Program-made: the position numbers and the translations under genes
The notes under the pieces: generated by a model
What the model was told of the DNA's origin: nothing
Database searches by the model: none
The model's input: only the letters and a program-made list of their open reading frames with translations
Shown here: piece after piece, positions 1 to 8,731 of the stretch
Position numbering within the stretch: position 1 is the stretch's first letter
How the letters are laid out: each line of letters opens with the position of its first letter
NCBI GenBank assembly: GCA_037045225.1
Contig: JBAOHZ010000009.1
Coordinates: forward strand, 2,976,001-3,040,000
Length of the DNA: 64,000 nucleotides
Origin: Nitrospira sp.
GTDB taxonomy: Bacteria; Nitrospirota; Nitrospiria; Nitrospirales; Nitrospiraceae
Reading direction: 5' to 3'

Positions 1-1472
1 GGAATCACCTGCAACGCCTTCATGAATGGTTTGAAGAGGCGGTGATTGACGTATTGCGCATCGACGATGAACCGGATGGGACGATCCAGGCTGGCGATCA
101 GCAGAAAACCATCGACGAAGGAAATGTGGTTGGGGATGAGCAGGGCGCCGCCCGTCACCGGCACGTGCTGCTGTCCGACGATACGCAATCGGTAGATGGT
201 ATGCGTCAGCAGCACGAGGACCAATCGCAGGAACGTTTCAGGCATGAGCCACATCGCCCAGGCCGTTCCGATTGTGGTGGCGAGAGCGGTGGCGAGGAAA
301 ATGCCGACGGTCGAGAGGCCGGCGTTCGCCAGTACGCCGCCGCTCAACGAACCCAGCAAAATGCCGGTAAAGACACAAATGTTTTCGAGCGCGATGACCG
401 ATCCCCGCCGGTCGTGGGGCGCACGCCACTGCACCAGGGCATTGATGGGAATGAAGATGAGCGCACTCGACATGCCTAATGCGATCATGAGCGCGAGAGT
501 GCCGCTGAACGGAGGTGTCCACCAGCCGAGGATCAGAAGGAAGGTGGCGACGCCGGCCGCTCCCAGGGGCACCAGCCCGTATTCAACCCGTGAGCGGGAG
601 AGCCGCCCGACGACAACTGCTCCCATCCCGATGCCTACCGAGATCAAGGCAGAGGGAATGGTCGCCAGTGCATCCGAGAGGCCCAGCACGGCCTTCGCAT
701 AGATCAACACGTTCTGGACGACCAGGCTGGCGATGGTCCAGAAAAACACCGCCCCGGTGATGGCGAGGCGCAGCAGTCGATCTGCCTGCAAGGCCGAGAC
801 GGCTCCGCGCAATGTGTCGAAGAGTCCGCCTGCCGCGCGCGCAGGCGGCACCGGCGGAACGGCCCAGGCTGCGGCGAAACCGCCCAGGGCCAGCAGGGTT
901 AACGCGAGGGGAGCCAGCCAGGGTTGCGTGCCTGCACCGGCCAAGAGGAAACCTCCGGCAGTCGTGCCGGTCAGGATGGCCAGGAAGGTAAACAGCTCCA
1001 GGACGCTGTTGCCTCGCGCGAGTTGTTCGTGCGGGAGCAGTTCGGGAAGAATGCCGTATTTAGCCGGACTGAAGATCGCGCTGTGCACCCCCATGCAGGC
1101 AAGCACGATGAGTGCCCAGGGCCCTCCGGTCGGATTTGCCAGCAGGGCAAGGGTTGCGGCGGCCATGAGGAGGACCTCCACCGCTTTCATGGTGAGGATG
1201 ACGCTACGTTTACTGATGCGATCGGCGCAAAACCCAGCCACGAAGGATGTCAGCACGAGGGGCAGCGTAAAGACGACCATGGCGATGGTCGTTTGGGTTT
1301 GGGATGCCGTTTCCAGATCCTGGCCTGGCGCGAGGGTGGCCGTGGCGGCCCGGATGCCCAGGAGCGCCACCATGAATTTCCAGGCGTTGTCGTTGAAGGC
1401 GCCGCAAAACTGCGCGATCAGGAGCCCGCGCAAAGGAAGCCGGTCTGGTGAGGGGGCGGGCTGAGAATCGAT
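1..1472 (-). CDS. LplT-type MFS transporter fused to PlsC acyltransferase (partial, runs off the left edge)
   Basis: The reverse strand is open from about 1550 to base 1. Its start carries an LplT-like signature (QFCGAFNDNAWKF), followed by hydrophobic segments and the motif SPAKYGILPELLP. At the window edge it enters a PlsC-type glycerolipid acyltransferase domain with the NHISFVDG box (NHx4D catalytic motif). Fusions of a lysophospholipid flippase with an acyltransferase, often followed by an acyl-ACP synthetase domain, remodel inner-membrane phospholipids; the end of this protein is outside the window. There is no ATG, GTG or TTG before the conserved N-terminus. A perfect AGGAGG (minus strand of 1478-1483) lies 5 nt before an in-frame ATC at 1472, and a TTG at 1433 would cut the protein close to the signature. 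The family call is firm; the start is uncertain. Confidence 0.8.
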   Translation of the reverse strand, partial: MDSQPAPSPDRLPLRGLLIAQFCGAFNDNAWKFMVALLGIRAATATLAPGQDLETASQTQTTIAMVVFTLPLVLTSFVAGFCADRISKRSVILTMKAVEVLLMAAATLALLANPTGGPWALIVLACMGVHSAIFSPAKYGILPELLPHEQLARGNSVLELFTFLAILTGTTAGGFLLAGAGTQPWLAPLALTLLALGGFAAAWAVPPVPPARAAGGLFDTLRGAVSALQADRLLRLAITGAVFFWTIASLVVQNVLIYAKAVLGLSDALATIPSALISVGIGMGAVVVGRLSRSRVEYGLVPLGAAGVATFLLILGWWTPPFSGTLALMIALGMSSALIFIPINALVQWRAPHDRRGSVIALENICVFTGILLGSLSGGVLANAGLSTVGIFLATALATTIGTAWAMWLMPETFLRLVLVLLTHTIYRLRIVGQQHVPVTGGALLIPNHISFVDGFLLIASLDRPIRFIVDAQYVNHRLFKPFMKALQVI

Positions 1473-1556
1473 AGGAGCCTCCTGTGCCTGCGTGCCGCTG
1501 TCCGCGAACGGTATTGCTGCCGCAGTGTGCCGAAATTGTTGAAATGATGCAATGCG

Positions 1557-3446
1557 CTATCGCGACGTTGTCGGTGGACTTTCTATCGGTAGCCCTTCGA
1601 GTGCCATGATTCGTAGCGCATTGGTGGTGGGGCAGGGGCCTGGTTTCAATCGATAGTCGAAGTGCAACGCGCCTTCCGCCACGGTTTCCTGGAAGTGCAC
1701 GTTGGTGACCTGAGGAAGTTGTGTTTCCAATTCAGCCAGTTCGAGATCATGCGTGGTGACCAAACCGAACCCGTTCCCGCCTGCCAGGGCGGCGATGAGG
1801 GCGCGTCCTCCGATGAGCCGTTCCCGGTTGTTAGTCCCTTTGAACACCTCATCGATCAGCCAGAGCACGGGCGGTCCCTGGAGATCTCGCGTGCTGTCGA
1901 GAATGGTCTTGAGCCGTTTCACCTCGGCATAAAAAAATGAGAGGCCGCCGTCGAGGGAATCGTCCACTCGAATGCAGCTGCCGATGCGCACCAGGGACCA
2001 ATGGAAGGATGTGGCACACACCGGAGCTCCTGCCTGCGCGAGACAGGTGTTGATACCGATGGTTCTGAGAAAGGTGCTCTTCCCTGACATGTTGGACCCG
2101 GTCACGAGAAACATGCGTCCGCGCCCCTGAAATACAATGGTATTCGCCACGCGGGTCTTCGCGGAGATGAGGGGGTGGGCCAGTTCCTGTGCATCGAGGA
2201 TCGGTCCCGCACCGTTGGGATGGCCGGACTCATTCGGCTGCTGTAGCGAAGGCCAGGGGTAGTCCGGGTGCAGGTAGGCGAATGTCGCCAGGGCGGCAGC
2301 GGCGTCCAATTCGGCCAGCAGTTCGAACCACTGCGGCGCGACGGCGGCAATCCGGTCCTGCAAGTGCTGCAGATGATAGGTGTGGTAGAGATCCCAGGGG
2401 CCGACGGCGTTGATGAGGTAATGCACCAGCGGGTGGGCCCGCACGCTGAGCCGGTTCATCAGGGAGGCGGCCCGCTTCAGCGAGGTGGAGGGACGGGTGG
2501 ACTGCTGCAGGAGCGGCCGGCACAGTTCCGCTAGCCGTGGGGTGGCACGGTAGGATCGTCGCTCCAGATACCCCAGGACTGCGCTGAGCCGCTCCAGTTG
2601 CCGGTGCAACGATTGGGCATGGTCGAAGATTTCTTCCGAGCGGCTGCGAACGGAGAGAAACAGGATTGCATAGACCCCGAACGACAACATCCAATAGTTG
2701 CCGATTCCGTAGATGAGATCGGCCAGCATGAGCCCAGCCGTCGCGAGGGCCAGGACAGTTTCAGTCACCAACATGGGGATGAAGCTGGGACTGTCGACTC
2801 GCTTCTGGAGTACCGCGAGGAGTCGTCGGCCGTCGATATCGGCGTCTTCCACTGCTTGCGCCTCCAAGGACAACCGGTCTCTGAGCAGGGAAAGCGGCGC
2901 CAATTCCCTGATGAGAGCCTGCCGGTGTGCCCATTGCGTCGATTGCGGCGGTTGATCGAAGAACCACGATGTGAGCCGTTCCTGCCCCTGCGACGAGATG
3001 GTGGTGTTGATGAGGTGCAGGAGTGAATGCGGGCCGGTAAGGTCGAGGTCGGTGGCGTACCCATGCCGTTCAGGCACCGCGACCGGGCGAAGCGGAATGT
3101 CGCCCCAGCTTAGGCGCATGCGCGCGAGGTGCACCTGTTTGATGCCCTGCCAGCGGCGGAGTCGGTGCAAGCGATCTTCGAGCCTGTTATGATACCAGGC
3201 CACTATGAGGAACAGCAGGAAGCTGCCTGCGAGTATGGCGTTGCCGAGCAGGGTCCATCCCAGTTTGTGTGGAATGATGGAGCCGAAGAGTCCAGCGGCA
3301 AAAATTGTGAGACGCCAGGTGGTGAACCGTTGGCTGACACGGCGGCCATCCGTTTCTATTCGTGTCAGGCGGCGCAGCATTCGCACCAGACTCTGTTCTC
3401 GCGCCGGCAAATATCGTGATGGTGTGGTTTCTGTATTGGGTGTCAT
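1557..3446 (-). CDS. MutS-family ATPase (core and ATPase domains only)
   Basis: About 629 residues. The C-terminal third is a MutS domain V ATPase: Walker A in TGSNMSGKSTFL, Walker B in LWLIDEVFKGTNNRER, and an LVTTHD switch. The N-terminal part has membrane-like hydrophobic stretches (FAAGLFGSIIPHKLGW, AILAGSFLLFLIVAWY) and a helical core region, but I see no mismatch-recognition domain I (no FxE motif) and no C-terminal Smr domain. It therefore looks like a MutS-related protein of the type often annotated 'DNA mismatch repair protein', rather than MutS1 or MutS2; its substrate is unknown. The frame stays open to a GTG at 3518 and an ATG at 3497, but those starts would overlap the divergent prmA; ATG 3446 avoids overlap. 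None of them has a good ribosome site. Confidence 0.8.
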   Translation of the reverse strand: MTPNTETTPSRYLPAREQSLVRMLRRLTRIETDGRRVSQRFTTWRLTIFAAGLFGSIIPHKLGWTLLGNAILAGSFLLFLIVAWYHNRLEDRLHRLRRWQGIKQVHLARMRLSWGDIPLRPVAVPERHGYATDLDLTGPHSLLHLINTTISSQGQERLTSWFFDQPPQSTQWAHRQALIRELAPLSLLRDRLSLEAQAVEDADIDGRRLLAVLQKRVDSPSFIPMLVTETVLALATAGLMLADLIYGIGNYWMLSFGVYAILFLSVRSRSEEIFDHAQSLHRQLERLSAVLGYLERRSYRATPRLAELCRPLLQQSTRPSTSLKRAASLMNRLSVRAHPLVHYLINAVGPWDLYHTYHLQHLQDRIAAVAPQWFELLAELDAAAALATFAYLHPDYPWPSLQQPNESGHPNGAGPILDAQELAHPLISAKTRVANTIVFQGRGRMFLVTGSNMSGKSTFLRTIGINTCLAQAGAPVCATSFHWSLVRIGSCIRVDDSLDGGLSFFYAEVKRLKTILDSTRDLQGPPVLWLIDEVFKGTNNRERLIGGRALIAALAGGNGFGLVTTHDLELAELETQLPQVTNVHFQETVAEGALHFDYRLKPGPCPTTNALRIMALEGLPIESPPTTSR

Positions 3447-3475
3447 CGTACCGCTGACGATACTGGGAGTCTGAG

Positions 3476-4411
3476 ATGGCGTCAACCTCGAAGACATATG
3501 ATTGTAACGCTGATGCACCCGCCACGCCGGGTTCAGGCGACTGGATCCAAGTCGATGTGCAGACCTCGCTGGATGCCGGTGAACTTCTCGGGATGCTGAA
3601 CGATCCGGAAGTGACCGGCGCGTGGCAGGAACAGGACTGGATCCATCTGTATTGGCCTGCGGCCCGTTGTGGACCGGATACGTGGCAGGGCCTGAGGCTT
3701 GCGTTGACTCAGCTGGGGCATCCCGAAACGGCCGGCGCGATCACGATCAATCGCCTGGCGGACCAAGATTGGAATGCCCAATGGTCGCGTTTGGTGGAGC
3801 CGATCAGAATCGGGCATGTGGTCATCAGGCCAAGTTGGAAAACGGTGGCGCTGAACCCCGGCGACATCGAATTGATCATCGATCCCAAGCAGGCATTCGG
3901 CACCGGCCACCATGCCACGACTCAACTGCTGATCGACTGGCTGCAAGGGGTGGTGACGCCCGCGGATCGCGTGCTGGATGTGGGAACCGGCAGCGGTATA
4001 TTGGCGATGGTGGCCCTCCGGCTCGGGGCCGCAGAGGCGGTCGGGGAGGATTTCGATCCGGTGGCGATTGAGTGCGCGCGAGACTATGCTCAGGTCAACG
4101 GGTTCGATGCCCGACTGACGTTGGCGGTGGAATATGCCCAGACGCAGAAGCCGCATCACGGATTCGAGCCTACTCTGGTCCTCGCCAATTTAGACCGGCA
4201 GACCCTGCTCAACGCCGCAGAGACGCTCTGTGGATATGCCGCAGGCGGGGCGCGCCTGCTGCTGTCCGGTCTATTGGCCGATCAGCGGGTTGAGATTGAA
4301 GCCGCCTATGCCGAGCATGGAGTCTATGTGAGGGCATGGAGAGAACGGGACGGATGGATCGCCCTGGACGCGAGCGGTATGGAGTCCTGTGATGGCGGAC
4401 TCTGCTCCTGA
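3476..4411 (+). CDS. prmA: Ribosomal protein L11 methyltransferase
   Basis: A 311-residue protein of usual PrmA length. An N-terminal substrate-recognition domain precedes a class I SAM methyltransferase fold with motif I VLDVGTGSGILA, an upstream FGTGHHATT segment typical of PrmA, and the acceptor-side LANLDRQTL. It trimethylates lysines and the N-terminus of ribosomal protein L11 in the cytoplasm. The ATG at 3476 has GGGAGT upstream. It begins a three-gene run: the downstream MOSC gene starts inside its last 20 bases, so the two are probably translationally coupled. Confidence 0.92.
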   Translation: MASTSKTYDCNADAPATPGSGDWIQVDVQTSLDAGELLGMLNDPEVTGAWQEQDWIHLYWPAARCGPDTWQGLRLALTQLGHPETAGAITINRLADQDWNAQWSRLVEPIRIGHVVIRPSWKTVALNPGDIELIIDPKQAFGTGHHATTQLLIDWLQGVVTPADRVLDVGTGSGILAMVALRLGAAEAVGEDFDPVAIECARDYAQVNGFDARLTLAVEYAQTQKPHHGFEPTLVLANLDRQTLLNAAETLCGYAAGGARLLLSGLLADQRVEIEAAYAEHGVYVRAWRERDGWIALDASGMESCDGGLCS

Positions 4412-4910
4412 CGATCAGATACCCCAGCGGGTGATTCCATACGTGCATCAGGTGAGCCTGTCCGACGGCGGGGTGCCGAAGTCGGCTGCGCTGTGTGCGC
4501 AGGTGACGCGTGATGGATTAGTCGGCGATCGTCAACGCAACCGGAAGTATCACGGCGGGCCGGATCGGGCCCTGTGCCTGTTCTCCCTGGAGGTCATCGA
4601 AGCCCTTCGCGCGGAAGGTCATTCGATCGGGCCCGGGTCGTCCGGGGAGAACCTCACCCTGGCGGGGCTCGACTGGTTCCTCATGCGGCCTGGCGATCGA
4701 CTTCGAATCGGTGAGCAGGTGCAGCTGGAGCTGACGAGTTATACGACACCCTGTCGATACAATGCGCAGTGGTTCAAGGGCGGGGACTATGAACGAATTG
4801 ACGAGGAGGCGCACCCCGGATGGAGCCGGCTCTATGCGCGGGTTCTTCACGAAGGGACGGTGCGGCCCGGCGATCGCGTGGTGGTGGAACGAATGAAGCA
4901 GGTAGGTTGA
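4392..4910 (+). CDS. MOSC domain protein (YiiM-like)
   Basis: About 172 residues forming one MOSC domain: an early GLVGDRQ.....YHGGPDRAL motif, a GSSGENLTL motif, and a late conserved cysteine in TTPCRYNAQWF, the position proposed to carry sulfur or contact the molybdenum cofactor in this family. Stand-alone MOSC proteins of the YiiM type reduce N-hydroxylated substrates in some bacteria; the substrate here is unknown. GTG 4389 and ATG 4392 are adjacent candidate starts. The gene overlaps the end of prmA and is followed 4 nt later by a methyltransferase gene, suggesting one transcript. Confidence 0.85.
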   Translation: MADSAPDDQIPQRVIPYVHQVSLSDGGVPKSAALCAQVTRDGLVGDRQRNRKYHGGPDRALCLFSLEVIEALRAEGHSIGPGSSGENLTLAGLDWFLMRPGDRLRIGEQVQLELTSYTTPCRYNAQWFKGGDYERIDEEAHPGWSRLYARVLHEGTVRPGDRVVVERMKQVG

Positions 4911-4914
4911 TCGT

Positions 4915-5574
4915 ATGAAGCGAGTGCTGGAACCGGAACTGATGGACGATGCGGCTCAGGCCCGCGCCTATGCGAAAGCGGATTTCGCGGAGGAAAATCA
5001 GGGCTTCGTCGATCGTTTTCGCGAATACTTTCCCGATTGGGCCGGTGGTCATATCGTCGATTTGGGGTGTGGACCGGCGGATATCCCGATTCGTTTGCTC
5101 CGTTCCTTCCCGGGGGCGCGCGTGACGGCCGTCGATGCCAGCCGTCCAATGCTCGATCTGGCGGCAGAGGCTATTGCCGGTGCAGGCCTGGCAGATCGCA
5201 TCACCCTCCGCTGTGAGCGGTTTCAGTCACTCACTCTCTCTGAACAGGCCGATGCGCTGCTGTCCAATAGTCTCCTGCACCATGTCCCGAATCCGCTGCA
5301 GTTTTGGTTTTACCTCAAGCAATGGGCCAAGCCGGGCGCCTGTGTTCTGGTGATGGATCTCTTGCGGCCGGATTCCCCTGAGGCGGCTCAGGCCTTAGTG
5401 GACCAATATGCAGGCGACGAAGATCCGATCTTGAAGCGCGACTTTTACAACTCGCTGCTGGCCGCCTTTACCGAGGATGAGGTTGCGGCGCAACTGGCCG
5501 AGATGAACCTCTCCCGGCTCCTCATCGACGTGCCGGACGACCGGCATTGGGTCGTCGGTGGCGTCCTTCTGTAA
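4915..5574 (+). CDS. Class I SAM-dependent methyltransferase
   Basis: 219 residues with a Rossmann methyltransferase fold: motif I IVDLGCGPADIPIRLL, acidic loop VTAVDASRPML, and a post-motif LLSNSLLHHVPNP resembling UbiE/small-molecule methyltransferases. The substrate cannot be read from the sequence. It starts 4 nt after the MOSC gene and probably shares its transcript. The downstream intergenic region holds a degenerate palindromic repeat. Confidence 0.85.
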   Translation: MKRVLEPELMDDAAQARAYAKADFAEENQGFVDRFREYFPDWAGGHIVDLGCGPADIPIRLLRSFPGARVTAVDASRPMLDLAAEAIAGAGLADRITLRCERFQSLTLSEQADALLSNSLLHHVPNPLQFWFYLKQWAKPGACVLVMDLLRPDSPEAAQALVDQYAGDEDPILKRDFYNSLLAAFTEDEVAAQLAEMNLSRLLIDVPDDRHWVVGGVLL

Positions 5575-5596
5575 GCAGTATGGGGAACACGTGCCC

Positions 5597-5681
5597 CAGT
5601 TGCGTTCTCACCTCGGTTACATCCTGAACGTACCCCTGAGGGCGCGCCTGCGCTGTGGTCGTCGGCTGGGGCCCTGCTGGA
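5597..5681 (+). repeat. Degenerate copy of the 38536-38662 palindromic repeat
   Basis: Eighty-five bases in the gap between a methyltransferase gene and a SUMF1-like gene line up, nearly without gaps, with the 84-base core of the palindrome at 38558-38641. Shared blocks include GCGTTCTCA near the left end, CGTACCCC(T)GAGGG in the middle, GCGCCT/ACGCCT after it and CC(C/T)TGCTGGA at the right end. The outer 21-base arms seen at 38536 are not recognisable here. I infer a decayed member of the same dispersed family. Confidence 0.5.
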
Positions 5682-5776
5682 TGCCCGGTGTGCCTATCCT
5701 GTTATGCTGATGACTTTCTTCCCCGGTCTCGCAGGGCGCTCGCGCCTGAAGGGCTGTTTGTGTATGCTTCTGTGCT

Positions 5777-6613
5777 ATGCGCCTGTCCCTCAGCTTCGTG
5801 ATACTGCTCCTACTCCTTCCCAGTGTGCCGACTGACGATCCAGCGTATGCGCAGCTTGAACGGCTGCGGAAAAACAGAGACATTGAAGCAGCGACAGTTC
5901 CTGAGACGCCAATGGTGGAAATTCCTGAGGGCCACTTTCTGATGGGAGCTAATGGCACGGATGCCTTGGAGGATGAACGGCCGCAGCATCGCCTGTGGTT
6001 GGATCGGTATGAAATGGATCTCTACGAGGTGACGATTGGGCACTATGCCACGTTTCTGGCGCAGGCACACCAGTCGCCGCCGTGGCAATGGGAGTCAGTC
6101 GATCTGGCCCGGCATCACGATCGTCCGGTCATTGGCGTCAGCTGGTTCGATGCGGAGGCCTATTGTCGCTGGCGAGGCGCACGTCTCCCGACCGAAGCCG
6201 AATGGGAGAAGGCGGCGCGGGGGAACGATGGTCGATTATTTCCCTGGGGCAGCCAATCTCCGACCGATGGTGCGGCGAATTTCGGACTTGGCGCGAGGTT
6301 CAGCTACAGTCAGGTGTTAGCGCCTGTTCAGGGATACGAGGCCGGTCGCAGCCCCTACGGGGTATTTCAGATGGCGGGGAATGTCGGGGAGTGGGTGGCC
6401 GATTGGTACGGGGCGAATATCTATGAAGCCAGGGCGTTGAAGAATCCCACGGGACCTGAGCAGGGCACATTTCGCGTCGTGCGGGGCGGGTCTTGGTCGG
6501 ATTTGCCGAAGTATCTATTGACCTATGCTCGGGGGAAGTTGTCGCCGGACACTCAAAATAGCTATACGGGATTTCGCTGTGCCAGGACGGTCGTTCCGAT
6601 CACTTCACCATGA
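5777..6613 (+). CDS. Secreted SUMF1/FGE-sulfatase domain protein, probably non-catalytic
   Basis: 278 residues: a signal peptide (about residues 1-25, ending PAYAQ), a short charged linker, then a complete formylglycine-generating-enzyme-like domain (MVEIPEGHFLMGAN, DERPQHRLWLDRYEMD, RLPTEAEWEKAARG, MAGNVGEWVADWYG, TGFRCAR). In genuine FGE the stretch after the conserved GGS holds a pair of catalytic cysteines. Here that region reads GGSWSDLPKYLLTYARG, without cysteine, so sulfatase activation is unlikely. Such domains commonly serve as binding or sensor modules. The gene stands alone between a repeat-bearing gap and a convergent secreted-protein gene. Confidence 0.85.
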   Translation: MRLSLSFVILLLLLPSVPTDDPAYAQLERLRKNRDIEAATVPETPMVEIPEGHFLMGANGTDALEDERPQHRLWLDRYEMDLYEVTIGHYATFLAQAHQSPPWQWESVDLARHHDRPVIGVSWFDAEAYCRWRGARLPTEAEWEKAARGNDGRLFPWGSQSPTDGAANFGLGARFSYSQVLAPVQGYEAGRSPYGVFQMAGNVGEWVADWYGANIYEARALKNPTGPEQGTFRVVRGGSWSDLPKYLLTYARGKLSPDTQNSYTGFRCARTVVPITSP

Positions 6614-6672
6614 GCTGGGCGCCTATTGCGCGCCAGCTCACGGCATCTCGCTTTTCTGTCTCACCGGTTCCT

Positions 6673-8460
6673 TTAGAACAGGCTCTTGCTGATCTCCGCA
6701 GACTTGGCACTCTCGTTCCCCGACTTGTCGAAAGCCGATACGGCAAAGAAGTAGGTTGTACCGACCGGTAGATTGGTGACCGTAAAGCTGGTCCGGTTGC
6801 TCACCTCGAAGGGGCCGGCGAATCCATAACTGCCCGATCGCGTTCCGACGTAGACCCGGTACCCGGCGAGGTCAGCCTCGGAATTTGCAGTCCAACTGAC
6901 CGTGGCGCTGGTAATCGTGGACGTCGTCGATGTGGTCGCGACCGGCAGCGGGGCCGGCGGACTGGGGGGCGGTGGTGGTGGAGCGGTCACCGTCGGTGTG
7001 GTCGGCGCCGAAGGCGATGTCGCAGCGGTTTGGCCTGCGGCAATCGTAACGGTCACCGGGACGCGTAGCATATTGGAGAAATTATTCGGCCCGGACTCGA
7101 CGATATACACGACCGCAGAGTAGGTTCCTGCCGCAAGGCCTGTGGTCTTGGCGGTCACCACAATTTGATCGGCCTCAGTGGAGATCGTTTGGGTGCTGCC
7201 GTACGGCGGATTCATCCAGATCCACGGTTGATTGGTGCTGAGTGAATAGACGTGCTGATCGGTTCCTGTCTTGCGAAGGGTTAAGGTGCCGACTGCACTG
7301 GCACTTGTCAGTGACAGCGAAGACGGACTGACCTGGATCGGTCCAGTAGCGGCGGTCACCGGTGCCGGGGGAGTCGGTGATGGAGCCGGCGGGGGCGGCA
7401 CGGCCACAGGCGTCGGCGGTGGGGGAGGCGTCAGGGCCACCGGTTTAGCGAGGGGCGGCGTGACTGCCGGCGGCGTGGGGGACGGTGGTGCGACGGAGGA
7501 AGCTGTCACGGTCAGGGTGACCGGAATCCGCAGCATGTTCCGGAAGTTGTTCGGTCCTGATTCGACGATGTAGACCACCGCCGAATGGGTGCCGGTCGGC
7601 AAGTTGGCGGTTTGGGCCGTAATCACCAGCTGATCGGCCTCAGTGGAGATCGTTTGGGTGCTGCCGTAGGGCGGATTCATCCAGACCCACGGTTGATTGG
7701 TGCTCAGAGAATAGACGTGTTGGGCCGCTCCCTGTTTACGCAAAGCCAGGGTCCCCACAGCCGTTCCCCCTTTGGCCGCCGTGAGCACGAGCGCCATGGG
7801 GGTTGTGGCGATCCCGCTGTCTGCGACCACCGGCGGCGTGACGGGCGCCGGGGCTGGTGGTACGGCCACGGGAGTTGGTGGTGGGGGCGGTGTCAGGACG
7901 ATAGGCGTTGGTGGCGGTGGGGGCACCGCTGTAGGGCTCGTGGGTGCCGGGGGGGTGACCGGTGAACTCGTGACGGTGAGGGTGACCGGGATCCGCAGCA
8001 TGTTGGTGAAGTTGTTGGGCCCTGAGTCCACCACATACACCACTGCCGAATGGGTGCCGGTCGGCAAGTTGGCGGTTTGGGCCGTAATCATCAACTGATC
8101 GGTTTCAGAAGTGATGGACTGGGTGCTGCCGTAGGGCGGATTCAACCAGACCCACGACTGGTTCGTGCTGATGTAGTACGTGTGCTGATCTGCACTGGAT
8201 TTCTTCAGCGTGAGCGTGCCGACAGCGGGCCTGCCCTTCTGCGCCGTCAAGACCAATGCTGTTGGATTCGGTAGGATGGGGGCGGTTCCGCTACCTTGGG
8301 CCTTCGTGACGGCTGCGGCAAGCGACGACTGTTGCAGCAGGCTCAGTGTGGTGGTGCTGTCCGCGGCCGTTGCGTGGGACGGCACCCCTGCAGAGAGAAG
8401 GGCTGAAGACAAACAACCGAATGCACCGATCACAAACACACTCGTGGGCGTCTTCATCAT
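6673..8460 (-). CDS. Secreted protein with three Ig-like (BACON-type) repeats, Pro-rich linkers and a C-terminal FN3 domain
   Basis: 595 residues. A signal peptide (about 1-33) is followed by three homologous domains at about 66-165, 222-320 and 374-474, each with PxxLxLT....VGTLxLxK, STNQxWxWxNPPYGSTQ, TGT/AGTxSAVVYxV.SGPNNF and MLRxPVTxT. Linkers of PPPPP/TPP type join them. Residues about 508-595 form a fibronectin type III domain (SWTANSEADLAGYRVYVG, VTNLPVGTTYFFAVSAFD). The fold resembles BACON/viral-BACON Ig domains, implying an extracellular binding or scaffold role; no enzyme domain is present. ATG 8460 is preceded by GGAGG at 4 nt spacing; an ORF extension to 8553 lacks a signal sequence. 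Repeats 2 and 3 are nearly identical at DNA level in places. Confidence 0.85.
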   Translation of the reverse strand: MMKTPTSVFVIGAFGCLSSALLSAGVPSHATAADSTTTLSLLQQSSLAAAVTKAQGSGTAPILPNPTALVLTAQKGRPAVGTLTLKKSSADQHTYYISTNQSWVWLNPPYGSTQSITSETDQLMITAQTANLPTGTHSAVVYVVDSGPNNFTNMLRIPVTLTVTSSPVTPPAPTSPTAVPPPPPTPIVLTPPPPPTPVAVPPAPAPVTPPVVADSGIATTPMALVLTAAKGGTAVGTLALRKQGAAQHVYSLSTNQPWVWMNPPYGSTQTISTEADQLVITAQTANLPTGTHSAVVYIVESGPNNFRNMLRIPVTLTVTASSVAPPSPTPPAVTPPLAKPVALTPPPPPTPVAVPPPPAPSPTPPAPVTAATGPIQVSPSSLSLTSASAVGTLTLRKTGTDQHVYSLSTNQPWIWMNPPYGSTQTISTEADQIVVTAKTTGLAAGTYSAVVYIVESGPNNFSNMLRVPVTVTIAAGQTAATSPSAPTTPTVTAPPPPPPSPPAPLPVATTSTTSTITSATVSWTANSEADLAGYRVYVGTRSGSYGFAGPFEVSNRTSFTVTNLPVGTTYFFAVSAFDKSGNESAKSAEISKSLF

Positions 8461-8731
8461 ATTTCCTCCGGGAGAAAGCCAGACGGTGGATGAGCAACCG
8501 TCGTGCCACGCGCAGAATGAGCGCGATTCCCAGAAACCCTTGTCACGCGCCATTTTGCCAGGAATCGAATGGGGAATTGCTGCTCGTTATTTTTCGCTGT
8601 GCAAGATGGAGCACTGGCTGCAGGAGAAAACCTTCGACGCCTCGCTATTCCGCGACATCGTGTTGTAAGTCAGCCCGGTACGTGGGTGAGGGACGTCGTC
8701 GACGAGGTGGTGATGTCGGAAGACACCGAGG

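Noticed and set aside
6900..8130. Repeats resembling a CRISPR or tandem-repeat array
   Set aside because: They are long, in-frame coding repeats of a secreted protein with Pro-rich linkers; no short direct repeats with spacers.
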